NCBI GenBank assembly: GCA_001596155.1
Contig: CP014771.1
Span: forward strand, 1,674,001 to 1,738,000
DNA: 64,000 nucleotides
From: Hymenobacter psoromatis
GTDB lineage: Bacteria; Bacteroidota; Bacteroidia; Cytophagales; Hymenobacteraceae
Direction of reading: 5' to 3'
In this document: positions 25,453 through 33,965 of the stretch, piece by piece
Numbering within the stretch: position 1 is the stretch's first letter
Layout: each line of letters begins with the position of its first letter
Position numbers and translations under genes: made by a program
The notes under the pieces: model-generated
Database searches by the model: none
The model's input: the letters and a program-made list of their open reading frames with translations, nothing else
What the model was told of the DNA's origin: nothing

Positions 25453-26725
25453 AAAGCTTTGAATGTGCGTAGACTAACCGACTTGTTCGTTTCCTGTTCC
25501 CATTCCGCTTTGGCCGTTTGGGTACGTTGTCTGTCTGCTTTAATAGCTTCTAAAATAGATTCTTTATCTGTCTCAACAGCTAAGAGGGCTTTGCGCCCGC
25601 GTCCAGGCTTTGTTTTCAGCCCGTCAATACCTGCCTCTTTATAACGTTTTGTCCATGCATTCACACTCACATAAGTCATCGCCGTAAACTTACCTACTTC
25701 CTCCGAAGTAAGGCCCATCGCTTTTAGCAAAATTACTTCGCATCTGGTTCGAAAACAGGGTGTTTTTCCCGTTCTTGCGCCTTGTTCCAATACTGATTTA
25801 GCGGATTCACTCAATAAGGGGGTGTTGACTCTTGACATGGTGCAAAACTAATCAACGTAACATAAACTATTTACTGCCGAGTACTTAGCACTAACAATGT
25901 TACTTTCACATGGACAGCTACCGGGGGGCTAAGTGTTGGCAATCCTGGCACAACTTCTTTCACTACTGCCAGCTCTACAGTTACCATATACCCTGGTGCT
26001 ACCAATGGGCAGGGGACAATTACAGTTACGGTTGCCAACGCGGGGGTTGCTGGCTGCGCTTCCGCAGCTTCACAACCCGTCACCTTCGTTTTTGGTGCAC
26101 CCACTGACCGGGGTTACTTCGCTTTCTCATTTTACGGCCAACGCTACGGCTACCCTCCCGAAAACGCGGCTTTGGTGTGCGCTAATGAGGTATTGCACGT
26201 TACTACTTCCTATCATAGTCCCAGTATAATTCGCGAAAGCCGCTGGCTGGTCTATCGCACAGATGCAATGAATCAAAACCCGCAGTTGGTGCAAAGCCAA
26301 CAGGATAATACTGGTGATACAGAGATTGTTATTACTATGCCTAGGCAGATAAACGTTTTTTACCAAGTGCAGTACCAAGAGCGTAACGACTGCGGTTGGG
26401 GAGCCATTAGTTACCTCCAACTCCAAACTATCGATTGTGATGGTGGCTATGACCCCTACTTCAAAGCCCCCGACCAGCCAGCAACTGAAGCGGTGGCCTA
26501 CCCCAACCCCGCCAGCAACGACCTGACGCTGGAGCAGGGCGGCGGCCCCGTGCGCCTCACCAATGCCCAGGGCCAAACCGTGCGTAGCCAAACGGCCCAG
26601 CCCGGCCGCCTGCACCTCGATACGCACGCCCTGCCGACTGGCCTCTACTTCCTGGAAATGCGCGATGCCACCGGCCAGCCCGTGCGCCAGCAGATTCGCA
26701 TCGAGCGGTAACCCGCAACCCGTTT

Positions 26726-26782
26726 TTCCTGCCTATAAAAAAAGAATCAGCGCCGCGCTGGCTCTTTTTTTATAGGCAGGAA
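26726..26782 (+). terminator. Long terminator hairpin after the T9SS gene
   Basis: Perfect 19-bp stem TTCCTGCCTATAAAAAAAG with its complement CTTTTTTTATAGGCAGGAA and a 19-nt loop. It has A and T runs on both sides, so it can work in both directions. Confidence 0.85.
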
Positions 26783-26901
26783 GCACCTGGGTCCTGGTTT
26801 TTTGGCCAACCGCCCGCTCGCGCTCCGCGTTGCATCACCGGCCGGCCTATTGCCTATTGCTCGGGTAACTTGCCCGCGCTTCACGTTAGCTTCCTGCTCC
26901 C

Positions 26902-28821
26902 ATGCCTACCGCCCCTACCCCCGCCGAGCGCATCGGCACCGCCATTTACCCCGATTCGCAGCAAGCTTCGGCGGCGGTGGCCCAGGAAATAGCGGCCCTC
27001 GTGCGGGCGCGGGCGGCCGAGGGGCGGCCCGTGGTGCTGGGCCTGGCCACCGGCTCAACGCCCACCCGCCTCTACGAAGAGCTGGTGCGCCTGCACCGCG
27101 AGGAGGGCCTGAGCTTTGAGCACGTGGTGACGTTTAACCTGGACGAGTACTACCCCATGCCGCCCGACTCGTTGCAGAGCTACGTGCGCTTTATGCACGA
27201 GTATCTGTTTGACCACGTGGACATTCGGCCCGAGAACATTCACATTCCCGACGGCACGGTGCCGCCGGCGGAGGTAGCCGGTTTTTGCCAGCGCTACGAG
27301 GCGGCCATTCGGGCGGCGGGTGGCATCGACCTGCAGATTTTGGGGATTGGGCGCACCGGGCACATCGGGTTCAACGAGCCGGGGTCGGGGCCGGCCTCGC
27401 GCACCCGCCTCATCACCCTCGACCACCTCACGCGCACCGACGCGGCCTCCGACTTTTATGGCGAGGAGAACGTGCCGCGCCGGGCCATCACGATGGGGGT
27501 AGGGACGATTCTGGAAGCCCGCCAGATTGTGCTGCTGGCCTGGGGCGAGGGCAAGGCCGCCGTGGTGAAGCGCCTAGTGGAGGGCGCGCCCACCGACTCG
27601 GTGCCCGCCACGTACTTGCAGCAGCATCCGCACGTGCGGGTGGTGCTGGAGGAGGCCGCCAGCGCCGAGCTCACGCGCGTGAAAACGCCCTGGCTGGCCG
27701 GCCTGGCCAGCGACTGGCAGCAGCCCGCCACCGTGCGCCGGGCCGTGACGTGGCTGGCCCGCCAGCTCGAAACCGCCATCCTCAAGCTCACTGATGAGCA
27801 GTATAACGAGCACGGCCTCTCGGAGCTGCTGGCCGAGTCGGGGCCGGCTTATAGTATTAATATCAAGGTTTTTAACGAGCTGCAACGCACCCTTACGGGC
27901 TGGCCGGGCGGCAAGCCGGATGCCGACGACACCTACCGCCCCGAGCGCGCCCTACCCCCCCGCAAGCGCGTGCTCCTCTTCTCGCCGCACCCCGACGACG
28001 ACGTGATTTCGATGGGCGGCACGCTGCTGCGGCTCGTGGACCAGGGCCACGAGGTGCACGTGGCGTACCAGACCTCGGGCAACATCGCGGTGTTTGACGA
28101 CGAGGCGCTACGCTTCGCGGATTTTGCGGCCGACTACGACCGGCGGTTTCAGCAGAACGACCCGGCGGGCGAGCAGTTTTACCACCGCGTGGCCGATTTT
28201 CTGGCCCAAAAAGCGCCCGGCCAGGTCGATTCGGCGGAGGTGCAGCAGCTGAAAGGGCTCATTCGGCGGGGCGAGGCGCGGGCCGCCCTGCGCTACGCCG
28301 GCCTCGACCCCGACGAGCGCGGGCATTTCCTGGATTTGCCTTTTTACGAAACCGGGCGAGTGCGTAAGAAGCCGCTGGGCGAGGAAGATATTCAACTCAC
28401 CATCAAGCTATTGAATAAAATTCAGCCCCAGCAGATTTACGCGGCCGGCGACCTCAGCGACCCGCACGGCACGCACCGCGTATGCCTGGCGGCCGTGATG
28501 GAGGCCGTGCGCCGGCTACAAGCGGAGGGCAGCGAATGGCTGCGCGACTGCTGGGTGTGGCTCTACCGCGGCGCGTGGCAGGAGTGGGATGCGGACCAGA
28601 TTGAGATGGCCGTGCCGCTTTCGCCGCTGGAGCTGACGCGCAAGCGCCGCGCCATTTTTAAGCACCAGAGCCAAAAGGACCGGCCGCTGTTTCCGGGGGC
28701 CGACCAGCGCGAGTTCTGGCAGCGCGCCGAGGCCCGCAACCGCACCACTGCCCAGCTCTACGACCAGCTTGGCCTGCCCGAATACGAGGCCATTGAGGCT
28801 TTCGTACGCTGGCATTTTTAG
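26902..28821 (+). CDS. nagB: Glucosamine-6-phosphate deaminase with C-terminal PIG-L-like domain
   Basis: 639 residues in two parts. Residues ~1-270 are NagB: LGLATGSTPTRLYEEL (phosphate loop), TFNLDEYYPM and GIGRTGHIGFNEPGS. It converts glucosamine-6-phosphate to fructose-6-phosphate and ammonia. Residues ~350-639 are a PIG-L/LmbE-type deacetylase domain with the metal motif SPHPDDDV and DPHGTHRV. This long fusion is normal in Bacteroidota, where the second domain's role is unclear. nagA lies 388 bp downstream on the same strand, making an amino-sugar (chitin or murein recycling) unit. Confidence 0.93.
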   Translation: MPTAPTPAERIGTAIYPDSQQASAAVAQEIAALVRARAAEGRPVVLGLATGSTPTRLYEELVRLHREEGLSFEHVVTFNLDEYYPMPPDSLQSYVRFMHEYLFDHVDIRPENIHIPDGTVPPAEVAGFCQRYEAAIRAAGGIDLQILGIGRTGHIGFNEPGSGPASRTRLITLDHLTRTDAASDFYGEENVPRRAITMGVGTILEARQIVLLAWGEGKAAVVKRLVEGAPTDSVPATYLQQHPHVRVVLEEAASAELTRVKTPWLAGLASDWQQPATVRRAVTWLARQLETAILKLTDEQYNEHGLSELLAESGPAYSINIKVFNELQRTLTGWPGGKPDADDTYRPERALPPRKRVLLFSPHPDDDVISMGGTLLRLVDQGHEVHVAYQTSGNIAVFDDEALRFADFAADYDRRFQQNDPAGEQFYHRVADFLAQKAPGQVDSAEVQQLKGLIRRGEARAALRYAGLDPDERGHFLDLPFYETGRVRKKPLGEEDIQLTIKLLNKIQPQQIYAAGDLSDPHGTHRVCLAAVMEAVRRLQAEGSEWLRDCWVWLYRGAWQEWDADQIEMAVPLSPLELTRKRRAIFKHQSQKDRPLFPGADQREFWQRAEARNRTTAQLYDQLGLPEYEAIEAFVRWHF

Positions 28822-28873
28822 GATTTTGGCTCTGAGTGATTGCGATTTTAACAGTGTTAGGCAGTCAGTCAAA

Positions 28874-29144
28874 AGTAAACAGGTATAAAAATAGTACTTA
28901 CGCAAAAGACGTCTGTCATTGCGAGCGAAGCGCGGCAATCGCACCAGAACGACTGGCGCGGGTGTCGTTCTGGGGCGATTGCTTCGCTTTGCTCGCAATG
29001 ACAGACGATTTGCGTAAGTCCTAAAAAAGAATGTCATTCCGAGCTTGCCGAGGAATCTCGCTCGCATCGTCCAGGCCTCGTTCCACGACGCACGCGAGAT
29101 TCCTCGGCAAGCCCGGAATGACGTTCTTTTTATACCTGTTTACT
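28874..29144 (+). repeat. Composite of nested palindromes between nagB and nagA
   Basis: An outer 18-bp inverted repeat (AGTAAACAGGTATAAAAA at 28874-28891, complement at 29127-29144) encloses two palindromes. The first, 28896-29019, has arms ACTTACGCAAA and GTCTGTCATTGCGAGCGAAG. The second, about 29022-29131, has GTCATTCCGAGCTTGCCGAG arms. The ACTTACGCA ends of the first match the termini of the IS element at 30457-31521. It fills most of the 388-bp gap; the nagA leader follows. Confidence 0.8.
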
Positions 29145-29209
29145 TCTGCACGAGTACTATAGTATGACGTGCTGATGGCCTGGCACGCTACTTTCACCTC
29201 CCTTTTTCT

Positions 29210-30340
29210 ATGCGCTACCTGCTCACGCCCTGCACCGTGTACACGGGCACGGAAGTTTTGACCAACCACGCCGTGCTCGTCAACGGCAACCGCATTGAGG
29301 CGGTACTGCCAGCGGCAAATGACTTGCCCGCTGATGTGCCCCGGCGCGACGGGCGCGGCCTGAACCTGTGCCCTGGCTTTGTCGATTTGCAGATTTATGG
29401 CGGGGGCGGCGGGTTGTTTTCGGTGGCCCCTACCCCCCCCGTGCTGGCCAACCTGCGGGCGCACACGCTGCGCCACGGCACCACCAGCTTTTTGCCCTGC
29501 CTGCCCACCAGTCCGCCCGCGTTCATGCGCGAAGCGCTGGCCACCGTGCGGGCCGCGCTGCCCACCATGCCCGGCCTGCTGGGCCTGCACCTGGAGGGGC
29601 CGTACATCAACCCCGCCAAGAAAGGCGCGCACCAGGCGGAGTTTATTCAAACCCCTACCCCCCAGGATATTGACGAGCTGCTGGCCGAGGCCGGCGGCGC
29701 GCTGCGCTTTATGACGCTGGCGCCCGAGCGGGTGAGCCCGGCCGTGGTGGCGCGGCTGCGGGCGGCGGGTGTGGTGCTGTCGGCAGGCCACTCGGCGGCC
29801 ACCTATGAGCAGGCCACGGCGGCATTTGCCAACGGCTTCACTACAACTACGCACTTGTTCAATGCCATGTCGGGCTTCGAGAGCCGGGCACCGGGGCTGG
29901 TGGGCGCCGTGTATGACCACCCGGCGGCCGGCGCCAGCATCATCGTGGATGGCGTGCACTGCGCCTACGCGGCGGCGCGCGTGAGCCAGAAAGTGCTGGG
30001 CGAGCGCCTCTTTCTCATCACCGATGCGGTGGAGGCGGGCACCGTAGGCGCGTACCGCTTTCACCGGCAAGACGACCATTTTGTGGATGAAAACGGCACG
30101 CTGGCCGGCTCGGCGCTTACCATGCTCACGGCGGTGCGCAACTGCGTGCGGCACCTGGGCCTGCCGCTGGCCGAGGCCCTGCGCATGGCCTCGGGCTATC
30201 CGGCGCGGGTAGTGAGCCTGGACCACGATATCGGTCGCATCGCGCCGGGCTACCGGGCCGATATGTGCTTGTTTGACAACGACTTTCAGACCCACGCCAC
30301 GGTTCTCGGCGGCGAGTGGCACAGTGGAGTTAAGAGTTGA
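29210..30340 (+). CDS. nagA: N-acetylglucosamine-6-phosphate deacetylase
   Basis: 376 residues, amidohydrolase fold: PGFVDLQIYGGGG at the start, the signature HLEGPYINPAKKGAH, then AGHSAAT, THLFNAMSG, VDGVHC and ITDAVEAG with the catalytic Asp. It removes acetate from GlcNAc-6-phosphate, giving the substrate of the nagB product upstream. The last residues and stop (GVKS-TGA) lie inside a copy of the GAGTTAAGAGTTGAGAGTTA repeat, so the C-terminus was set by repeat insertion. No signal peptide; cytoplasmic. Confidence 0.94.
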   Translation: MRYLLTPCTVYTGTEVLTNHAVLVNGNRIEAVLPAANDLPADVPRRDGRGLNLCPGFVDLQIYGGGGGLFSVAPTPPVLANLRAHTLRHGTTSFLPCLPTSPPAFMREALATVRAALPTMPGLLGLHLEGPYINPAKKGAHQAEFIQTPTPQDIDELLAEAGGALRFMTLAPERVSPAVVARLRAAGVVLSAGHSAATYEQATAAFANGFTTTTHLFNAMSGFESRAPGLVGAVYDHPAAGASIIVDGVHCAYAAARVSQKVLGERLFLITDAVEAGTVGAYRFHRQDDHFVDENGTLAGSALTMLTAVRNCVRHLGLPLAEALRMASGYPARVVSLDHDIGRIAPGYRADMCLFDNDFQTHATVLGGEWHSGVKS

Positions 30341-30456
30341 GAGTTAAGAGAACGTCATTCCGAGCTTGCCGAGGAATCTCGTTCGCATCGTGGAACGAGG
30401 CCCGAACGATGCGAGCGAGATTCCTCGGCAAGCTCGGAATGACGTTCTTTTAACTC
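30328..30456 (+). repeat. REP-like palindrome with AACTC tails (after nagA)
   Basis: Outer arms AGAGTTAAGAGAACGTCATT (left) and its near complement at right, with inner arms CCGAGCTTGCCGAGGAATCTCG and GCGAGATTCCTCGGCAAGCT. The middle, CGTTCGCATCGTGGAACGAG, is partly palindromic too. Its left tail forms the nagA stop. Its right tail has been interrupted by the IS at 30457. Confidence 0.85.
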
Positions 30457-31521
30457 TAGGACTTACGCACTTGGTGGTAACTTGAGAAAAAGCCTAGCCC
30501 AATGGTGACGCAAGCAACCTACATCGAGTACCTGCTCAGTACGCCCCGCAATTATACGTGCACGCACCTTGCCGAGCACTTGCCGCAGGTGAGCCACGAC
30601 CAAGTGAACCGGTTTTTGCGCCGCAGCTCGTTCTCACCCACGCAGTTGCGGGAGTTGGTGCTACCCTTGTTGAGTGACTCGCCCGAGGCCTTTTTGTTCG
30701 TCGACGACAGTGTGCAGGACAAGCGCTACAGCCGTTTTATCGAGGTGGCCAAGCGCCAGTACTCCGGCGCCGCCCACGGCTTGGTGACCGGCATCTGCTT
30801 GGTCAACCTGGTGCACAGCAGTGGGGAGGCCGGTGATTTTCTGCCCCTGGACTACCGCGTGTACGCCCCGCAGCAGGATGCGCTGAGCAAGAACGAGCAT
30901 TTCCAGGCCATGTTCGCCCACGTGGTGGCCGAAGACAAAATCCAGGCCCGCACCCTCTTGTTCGATGCCTGGTACAGCGGCAGCGAGAACCTGAAGCGCA
31001 TTCACCGCGCCGGTTGGACGTTTTTCACGACCCTGAAAAGCAACCGGTTGGTGAGTGCGAACAAGGAGACGGGCTATCAAGCCCTGGACGCAGTGGACCC
31101 GCCGCCGGGCGGGTGGAGCACGGGGTTGGAAGTGCGCTTAAAGCAGGTGCCGTTTGCGGTGCGTTTGTTCAAGCTGGTCGCCGCCAACGGCGACATTGAA
31201 TGGGTCGTGACCAATAACTTCGCCTTCACCCTGACCCAGCAACTCGTCGAAGTCACGACCCGCACGCGCTGGCAGGTGGAAGAGTTTCACCGCAGCTTCA
31301 AGCAGCTCACCGGGGCTGAAAAATGCCAGTGCCGCCGTGCCCAGGCCCAGCGCAACCACTTGGCTTGTTGCTACCTGGCCTGGGTGTCCTTGCGCCAGTT
31401 TGCCCGCCAAACCGCCCAAACCCTGTACCAAGCCCATCAGCAGCAGTGGGCTCCTTATCTGCGCCAGTTGCTAGCCAAACCCCTCATTCCAGCGCTAATA
31501 CCGACGAGTGCGTAAGTCCTA
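30457..31521 (+). mobile_element. IS4/IS701-like insertion sequence
   Basis: 1065 bp with terminal inverted repeats TAGGACTTACGCA (30457-30469) and complement (31509-31521). A 5-bp direct repeat AACTC lies at 30452-30456 and 31522-31526. It has inserted in the AACTC-rich tail of a REP-like palindrome. One intact transposase gene. The terminal sequence also appears at the ends of the palindrome at 28896-29019. Confidence 0.88.
30502..31515 (+). CDS. DDE transposase of the IS4/IS701 group
   Basis: 337 residues. The N-terminal part (YIEYLLSTPRNYTCTHLAEHL, HDQVNRFLRRSSFS) is likely DNA-binding. The RNase-H-like core has FLFVDDSVQDK (first Asp), LLFDAWYSG (second Asp) and RWQVEEFHRSFKQ (Glu, with the YREK-like spacing). 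The RRQYSG-like KRQYSGAAHG segment is shared with IS701/IS4-type enzymes; the exact family is not certain from memory. The stop lies inside the right terminal repeat. Confidence 0.85.
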   Translation: MVTQATYIEYLLSTPRNYTCTHLAEHLPQVSHDQVNRFLRRSSFSPTQLRELVLPLLSDSPEAFLFVDDSVQDKRYSRFIEVAKRQYSGAAHGLVTGICLVNLVHSSGEAGDFLPLDYRVYAPQQDALSKNEHFQAMFAHVVAEDKIQARTLLFDAWYSGSENLKRIHRAGWTFFTTLKSNRLVSANKETGYQALDAVDPPPGGWSTGLEVRLKQVPFAVRLFKLVAANGDIEWVVTNNFAFTLTQQLVEVTTRTRWQVEEFHRSFKQLTGAEKCQCRRAQAQRNHLACCYLAWVSLRQFARQTAQTLYQAHQQQWAPYLRQLLAKPLIPALIPTSA

Positions 31522-31542
31522 AACTCTTAACTCTTAACTAGC

Positions 31543-31644
31543 CTAAGGCTTGCGAGGGGGGGTAGGGCGGCCGCTATCGTTGGCGAGTAGCACGGCCAGG
31601 GCCACCAGGCTTAGGCGCAGGGCCCATTTGGCGGCGCGGCTCAT
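31543..31644 (-). CDS. Small hydrophobic peptide coupled to the lipoprotein gene
   Basis: 33 residues: MSRAAKWALRLSLVALAVLL then ANDSGRPTPPRKP. The ATG overlaps the stop of the upstream lipoprotein gene as ATGA, the classic translational-coupling arrangement. The sequence looks like one transmembrane helix or a signal peptide with a short basic, Pro-rich tail. It could be a real small membrane protein or a decayed gene start. The tail includes a CTACCCCCC motif. Confidence 0.4.
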   Translation of the reverse strand: MSRAAKWALRLSLVALAVLLANDSGRPTPPRKP

Positions 31645-32246
31645 TTGGTGCGGCGCTTGGCGGGCGCGGCCGTGCCGAATATCTCATTCTCTTGCAGCAC
31701 CCGGAGGCTGCAGCTGCTACCCCCCGAGTTGTCGTCGCAGGTGGTGCCGATGATGTGGCCGTCCTCAAAATCGAAGTAGCAGTTGGGGCACCCTATCCCC
31801 GAAATGATGTAGCGACTGGCCTTGGGCGAGAGGTAGTACGTGCTGTCGTCGGTGCCGCGCAGGGGCAGGGCAATGGCGCGGTAGCTGCCGTTGTTGTGCC
31901 CCAGCCCGATGAGGTAATATACCGGGCTGGCGGCCTCGCTACCTGGTGCTTTGCGCACCTGCACGCGGTCGATAACCGTACCATCATTAAACTGCCGGAT
32001 GAGCGCCGCCGCCAGCGTAGCCTGGCCCATCTTGTACTTCACCGCCCCTTTGTTGTCGAGCCGCATAATCTGGCGGCTGTTGGCCGCGCCCGACAAGGCC
32101 GCGCCCGGCACATCGCCCACGCGCTCGGCCTTGCCCGCCGGCGCGTTGCCTTCGCGGCTACGGGTAGTTTCGCACGAGGTCAGCAACAGTAAGCCGCTGA
32201 GCACCCCCAATAGCAACAACCCAAACAGACGAGACAAAGCACTCAT
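31641..32246 (-). CDS. Lipoprotein of unknown function
   Basis: 201 residues. Lipoprotein signal LFGLLLLGVLSGLLLLTSC with the lipidated Cys at 25. The mature part has a possible folded domain with two Cys pairs (GIGCPNCYFDF, TTCDDNSGGSSC), ending in a basic tail AKRRTK. I do not recognise a family. It overlaps a 33-residue ORF by ATGA at its 3' end and is followed, in the opposite direction of the IS, by repeat sequence. Confidence 0.75.
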   Translation of the reverse strand: MSALSRLFGLLLLGVLSGLLLLTSCETTRSREGNAPAGKAERVGDVPGAALSGAANSRQIMRLDNKGAVKYKMGQATLAAALIRQFNDGTVIDRVQVRKAPGSEAASPVYYLIGLGHNNGSYRAIALPLRGTDDSTYYLSPKASRYIISGIGCPNCYFDFEDGHIIGTTCDDNSGGSSCSLRVLQENEIFGTAAPAKRRTK

Positions 32247-32351
32247 TACACTACGTATACTGTTGTGAATTTTGCTTGCGGCTTACAGCTAAAGCCGCAA
32301 TACGACGGACAAACGCCGCCCGCTCCATCTATCGTGCCTAATCTGTTCAGT

Positions 32352-33149
32352 TTAGCGCGGCTTGTAATATTTCATTGCCTCGGGCAGCAGGCTCTTGATG
32401 TCGGCAATGCGGGTGGCGTCGGCGGGGTGGTCCGACAGAAATTCGGGCGTGCCGCCGCTCTGGCTCTGAGCGGCCATGCGCTCCCAGAACGGCACGGCCC
32501 CCTCCGGGTTGTAGCCGGCAATGGCCATAAAAATCAGACCCAGGTGGTCGGCCTCGCTTTCCTGGCGGCGGCTAAAGGCGAGCATGCCTACCTGGCTGGC
32601 ACCACCTACGGCGGTCAGAAACAGGTTTTTGGTAGTAGTTGGGTTTTGTGAGAGCGCCGTTTGCAGGGCTACGCCCCCCACCTGGGCCGCCAGCTGGTCG
32701 CTCATGCGCTCGGCACCGTGCTTGGCCACGGCGTGCGAAATTTCGTGGCCCATCACCACGGCCAGGCCATTCTCATTCTGCGTAATGGGCAGGATGCCCG
32801 AGTACACGGCCACTTTGCCGCCGGGCATGCACCAGGCATTCACCGTTTTAGGGTCGTCGATGAGGTTAAATTCCCACCTGTAGCCTTCGAGCTGCGCCGA
32901 CTGTCCCTGCTGTTTGAAATATTGCTCCACGGCGGCGGAAATGCGCTCACCCACGCGCCGCACCATCGCTACTTCGGCGGCATTGGTCGAGAGCTTGGAG
33001 GTGGTGAGGGTTTGCTTGTACTGGGTGATAGCCAGCGTGTTCATCTCGCTGTCCGACACCAAGCTGAGCTGGCGACGGCCCGTAATCGGCACGGTGGTGC
33101 AGCCGGCGGCGAGCAGAAAAGTGGAGGCAAGGAGGAATTTCTTAAGCAT
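32352..33149 (-). CDS. M48 family metalloprotease lipoprotein (LoiP/BepA-like)
   Basis: 265 residues from ATG 33149; the frame extends to 33218 but the lipoprotein signal (MLKKFLLASTFLLAAGC, Cys17) fixes the start. Zinc motif HEISH (His135, His139, Glu136) with third ligand Glu197 in ESEAD. The conserved VNAWCMPGGKVAVYSGIL strand precedes it. Family members degrade or help assemble envelope proteins in the periplasm. Single gene, divergent from the FAH-family gene. Confidence 0.92.
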   Translation of the reverse strand: MLKKFLLASTFLLAAGCTTVPITGRRQLSLVSDSEMNTLAITQYKQTLTTSKLSTNAAEVAMVRRVGERISAAVEQYFKQQGQSAQLEGYRWEFNLIDDPKTVNAWCMPGGKVAVYSGILPITQNENGLAVVMGHEISHAVAKHGAERMSDQLAAQVGGVALQTALSQNPTTTKNLFLTAVGGASQVGMLAFSRRQESEADHLGLIFMAIAGYNPEGAVPFWERMAAQSQSGGTPEFLSDHPADATRIADIKSLLPEAMKYYKPR

Positions 33150-33345
33150 GAAAAAACAGGTAAGGGTATGCAAACGGAAAGAGCGAAGCTGCCCGCTCAA
33201 ACGTTGGTTCGGGACCATTTTGGCCGCCAGATACTAGCAGCTATACGCAACCGGGCGGGGGAAATGTTTACTTTGTGGTGGCAAGCCCCGCCACCAGGCC
33301 CGCGCCGCGCCGCCCTACCCCCCGCTTTTTTCGCTATTCCCGTCC

Positions 33346-33960
33346 ATGAAAATTATCTGCATCGGCCGCAACTATGCCGACCACATTGCCGAGCTGCACA
33401 ACGAAACGCCCGCCGCTCCCGTCATTTTCCTTAAGCCCGAAACCGCGCTGGTGCAGCGCGGCCAGCCGTTTTTCGTGCCCGCTTTTTCGAAAGACGTGCA
33501 TTACGAGCTGGAATTGGTGCTGCGCGTGTGCAAAAACGGCCGCCACATTGAGGAGAAATTTGCCTTCACCTACTTCGACGCCATTGGCCTGGGCATCGAC
33601 TTCACGGCCCGCGACCTGCAAAGCGAGCTGAAGAAAAAAGGCCTGCCCTGGGAGCTGGCCAAGGCCTTCGATGGCTCGGCACCCATCTCACCCACCTTCC
33701 GGCCGGTGGCCGAGTTCGCCAATTTGGCCAACATCAACTTCACGCTCGAAGTGAACGGCGAGGTGCGCCAGCAGGGTAATTCGGGGCTGATGCTGCACCC
33801 GTTTGCCAAGATTATTGCCTTCGTGTCACAATACATCACGCTCAAGCAGGGCGATTTGATTTTTACGGGCACGCCCGCCGGGGTTGGCCAGGTGCAGCCC
33901 GGCGACGAGCTGGCGGGCTACCTCGAAGGCGAAAAAATCCTGGAAGTGCCCGTGCGGTAG
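33346..33960 (+). CDS. Fumarylacetoacetate hydrolase family protein
   Basis: 204 residues, the compact FAH-domain form. Features: MKIICIGRNYADHIAEL, FLKPETAL, the metal ligands in HYELELVL (acidic residues) and DFTARDLQ, and the C-terminal LKQGDLIFTGTPAGVGQVQPGD. Such enzymes hydrolyse C-C bonds in acylpyruvates or decarboxylate oxaloacetate (FAHD1-like). A TTACTTTG element lies about 78 bp upstream, close to the Bacteroidota -7 sequence. Intact. Confidence 0.93.
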   Translation: MKIICIGRNYADHIAELHNETPAAPVIFLKPETALVQRGQPFFVPAFSKDVHYELELVLRVCKNGRHIEEKFAFTYFDAIGLGIDFTARDLQSELKKKGLPWELAKAFDGSAPISPTFRPVAEFANLANINFTLEVNGEVRQQGNSGLMLHPFAKIIAFVSQYITLKQGDLIFTGTPAGVGQVQPGDELAGYLEGEKILEVPVR

Positions 33961-33965
33961 CGCGC

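Larger units (their letters stand above)
24549..25838 (-). pseudogene. IS630 transposase (two frames, interrupted)
   Basis: Read right to left. Frame 1 (25838-25419) has the helix-turn-helix part (LTSEEVGKFTAMTYVSVNAW, TKPGRGRKALL). The -1 frame then continues RYKRIRKRCKGEPCPEIYAL into the DDE domain LLYGDESHVWSTG and FIVLDNASMHKAQ, up to LYLFY at 25001. After the 268-bp insert, the frame resumes at 24728 with LPTYSPYLNLAETLWRKL (catalytic Glu) and ends at TAA 24549. The frame change coincides with a T-TTA-AAA slippery heptamer and is probably programmed; the insert is what kills the gene. Confidence 0.85.
24534..25885 (-). mobile_element. IS630-family insertion sequence B, itself interrupted
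   Basis: 1352 bp with TA on each side (24532-24533, 25886-25887). The ends align as imperfect inverted repeats, AGTAGCTGGCGCTAATTAGA against AGTACTCGGCAGTAAATAGT, followed by TTATGTTA in both. It is much A/T-richer than the host and than element A, suggesting recent arrival from a lower-GC relative. It carries a two-frame transposase on the minus strand, broken by the 268-bp insert at 24729-24996. It landed only 22 bp beyond element A's right TA. Confidence 0.88.
22353..26711 (+). pseudogene. T9SS-exported PKD-like protein gene, split by two IS630 elements
   Basis: Three host segments, 22353-23466, 24510-24533 and 25888-26711, join in frame to 1962 bp (653 residues plus stop) once the two elements and one TA copy each are removed. 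The joined text reads SPVNISASYSATSTNNVTFTW across the scars. The protein has a signal peptide (MKNTLLLILMLACAVLPHLMQAQ), Thr/Ser/Asn-rich beta-sandwich repeats with cysteines, and a type A T9SS sorting domain at the end (AVAYPNPASNDLTLEQ, TGLYFLEM). It was probably a large cell-surface or secreted protein. As it stands the reading frame runs into the first element and stops at about 23540. Confidence 0.9.

Noticed and set aside
28836..29024. 62-residue ORF after nagB
   Set aside because: It lies wholly in palindromic repeats and has no coding signature.
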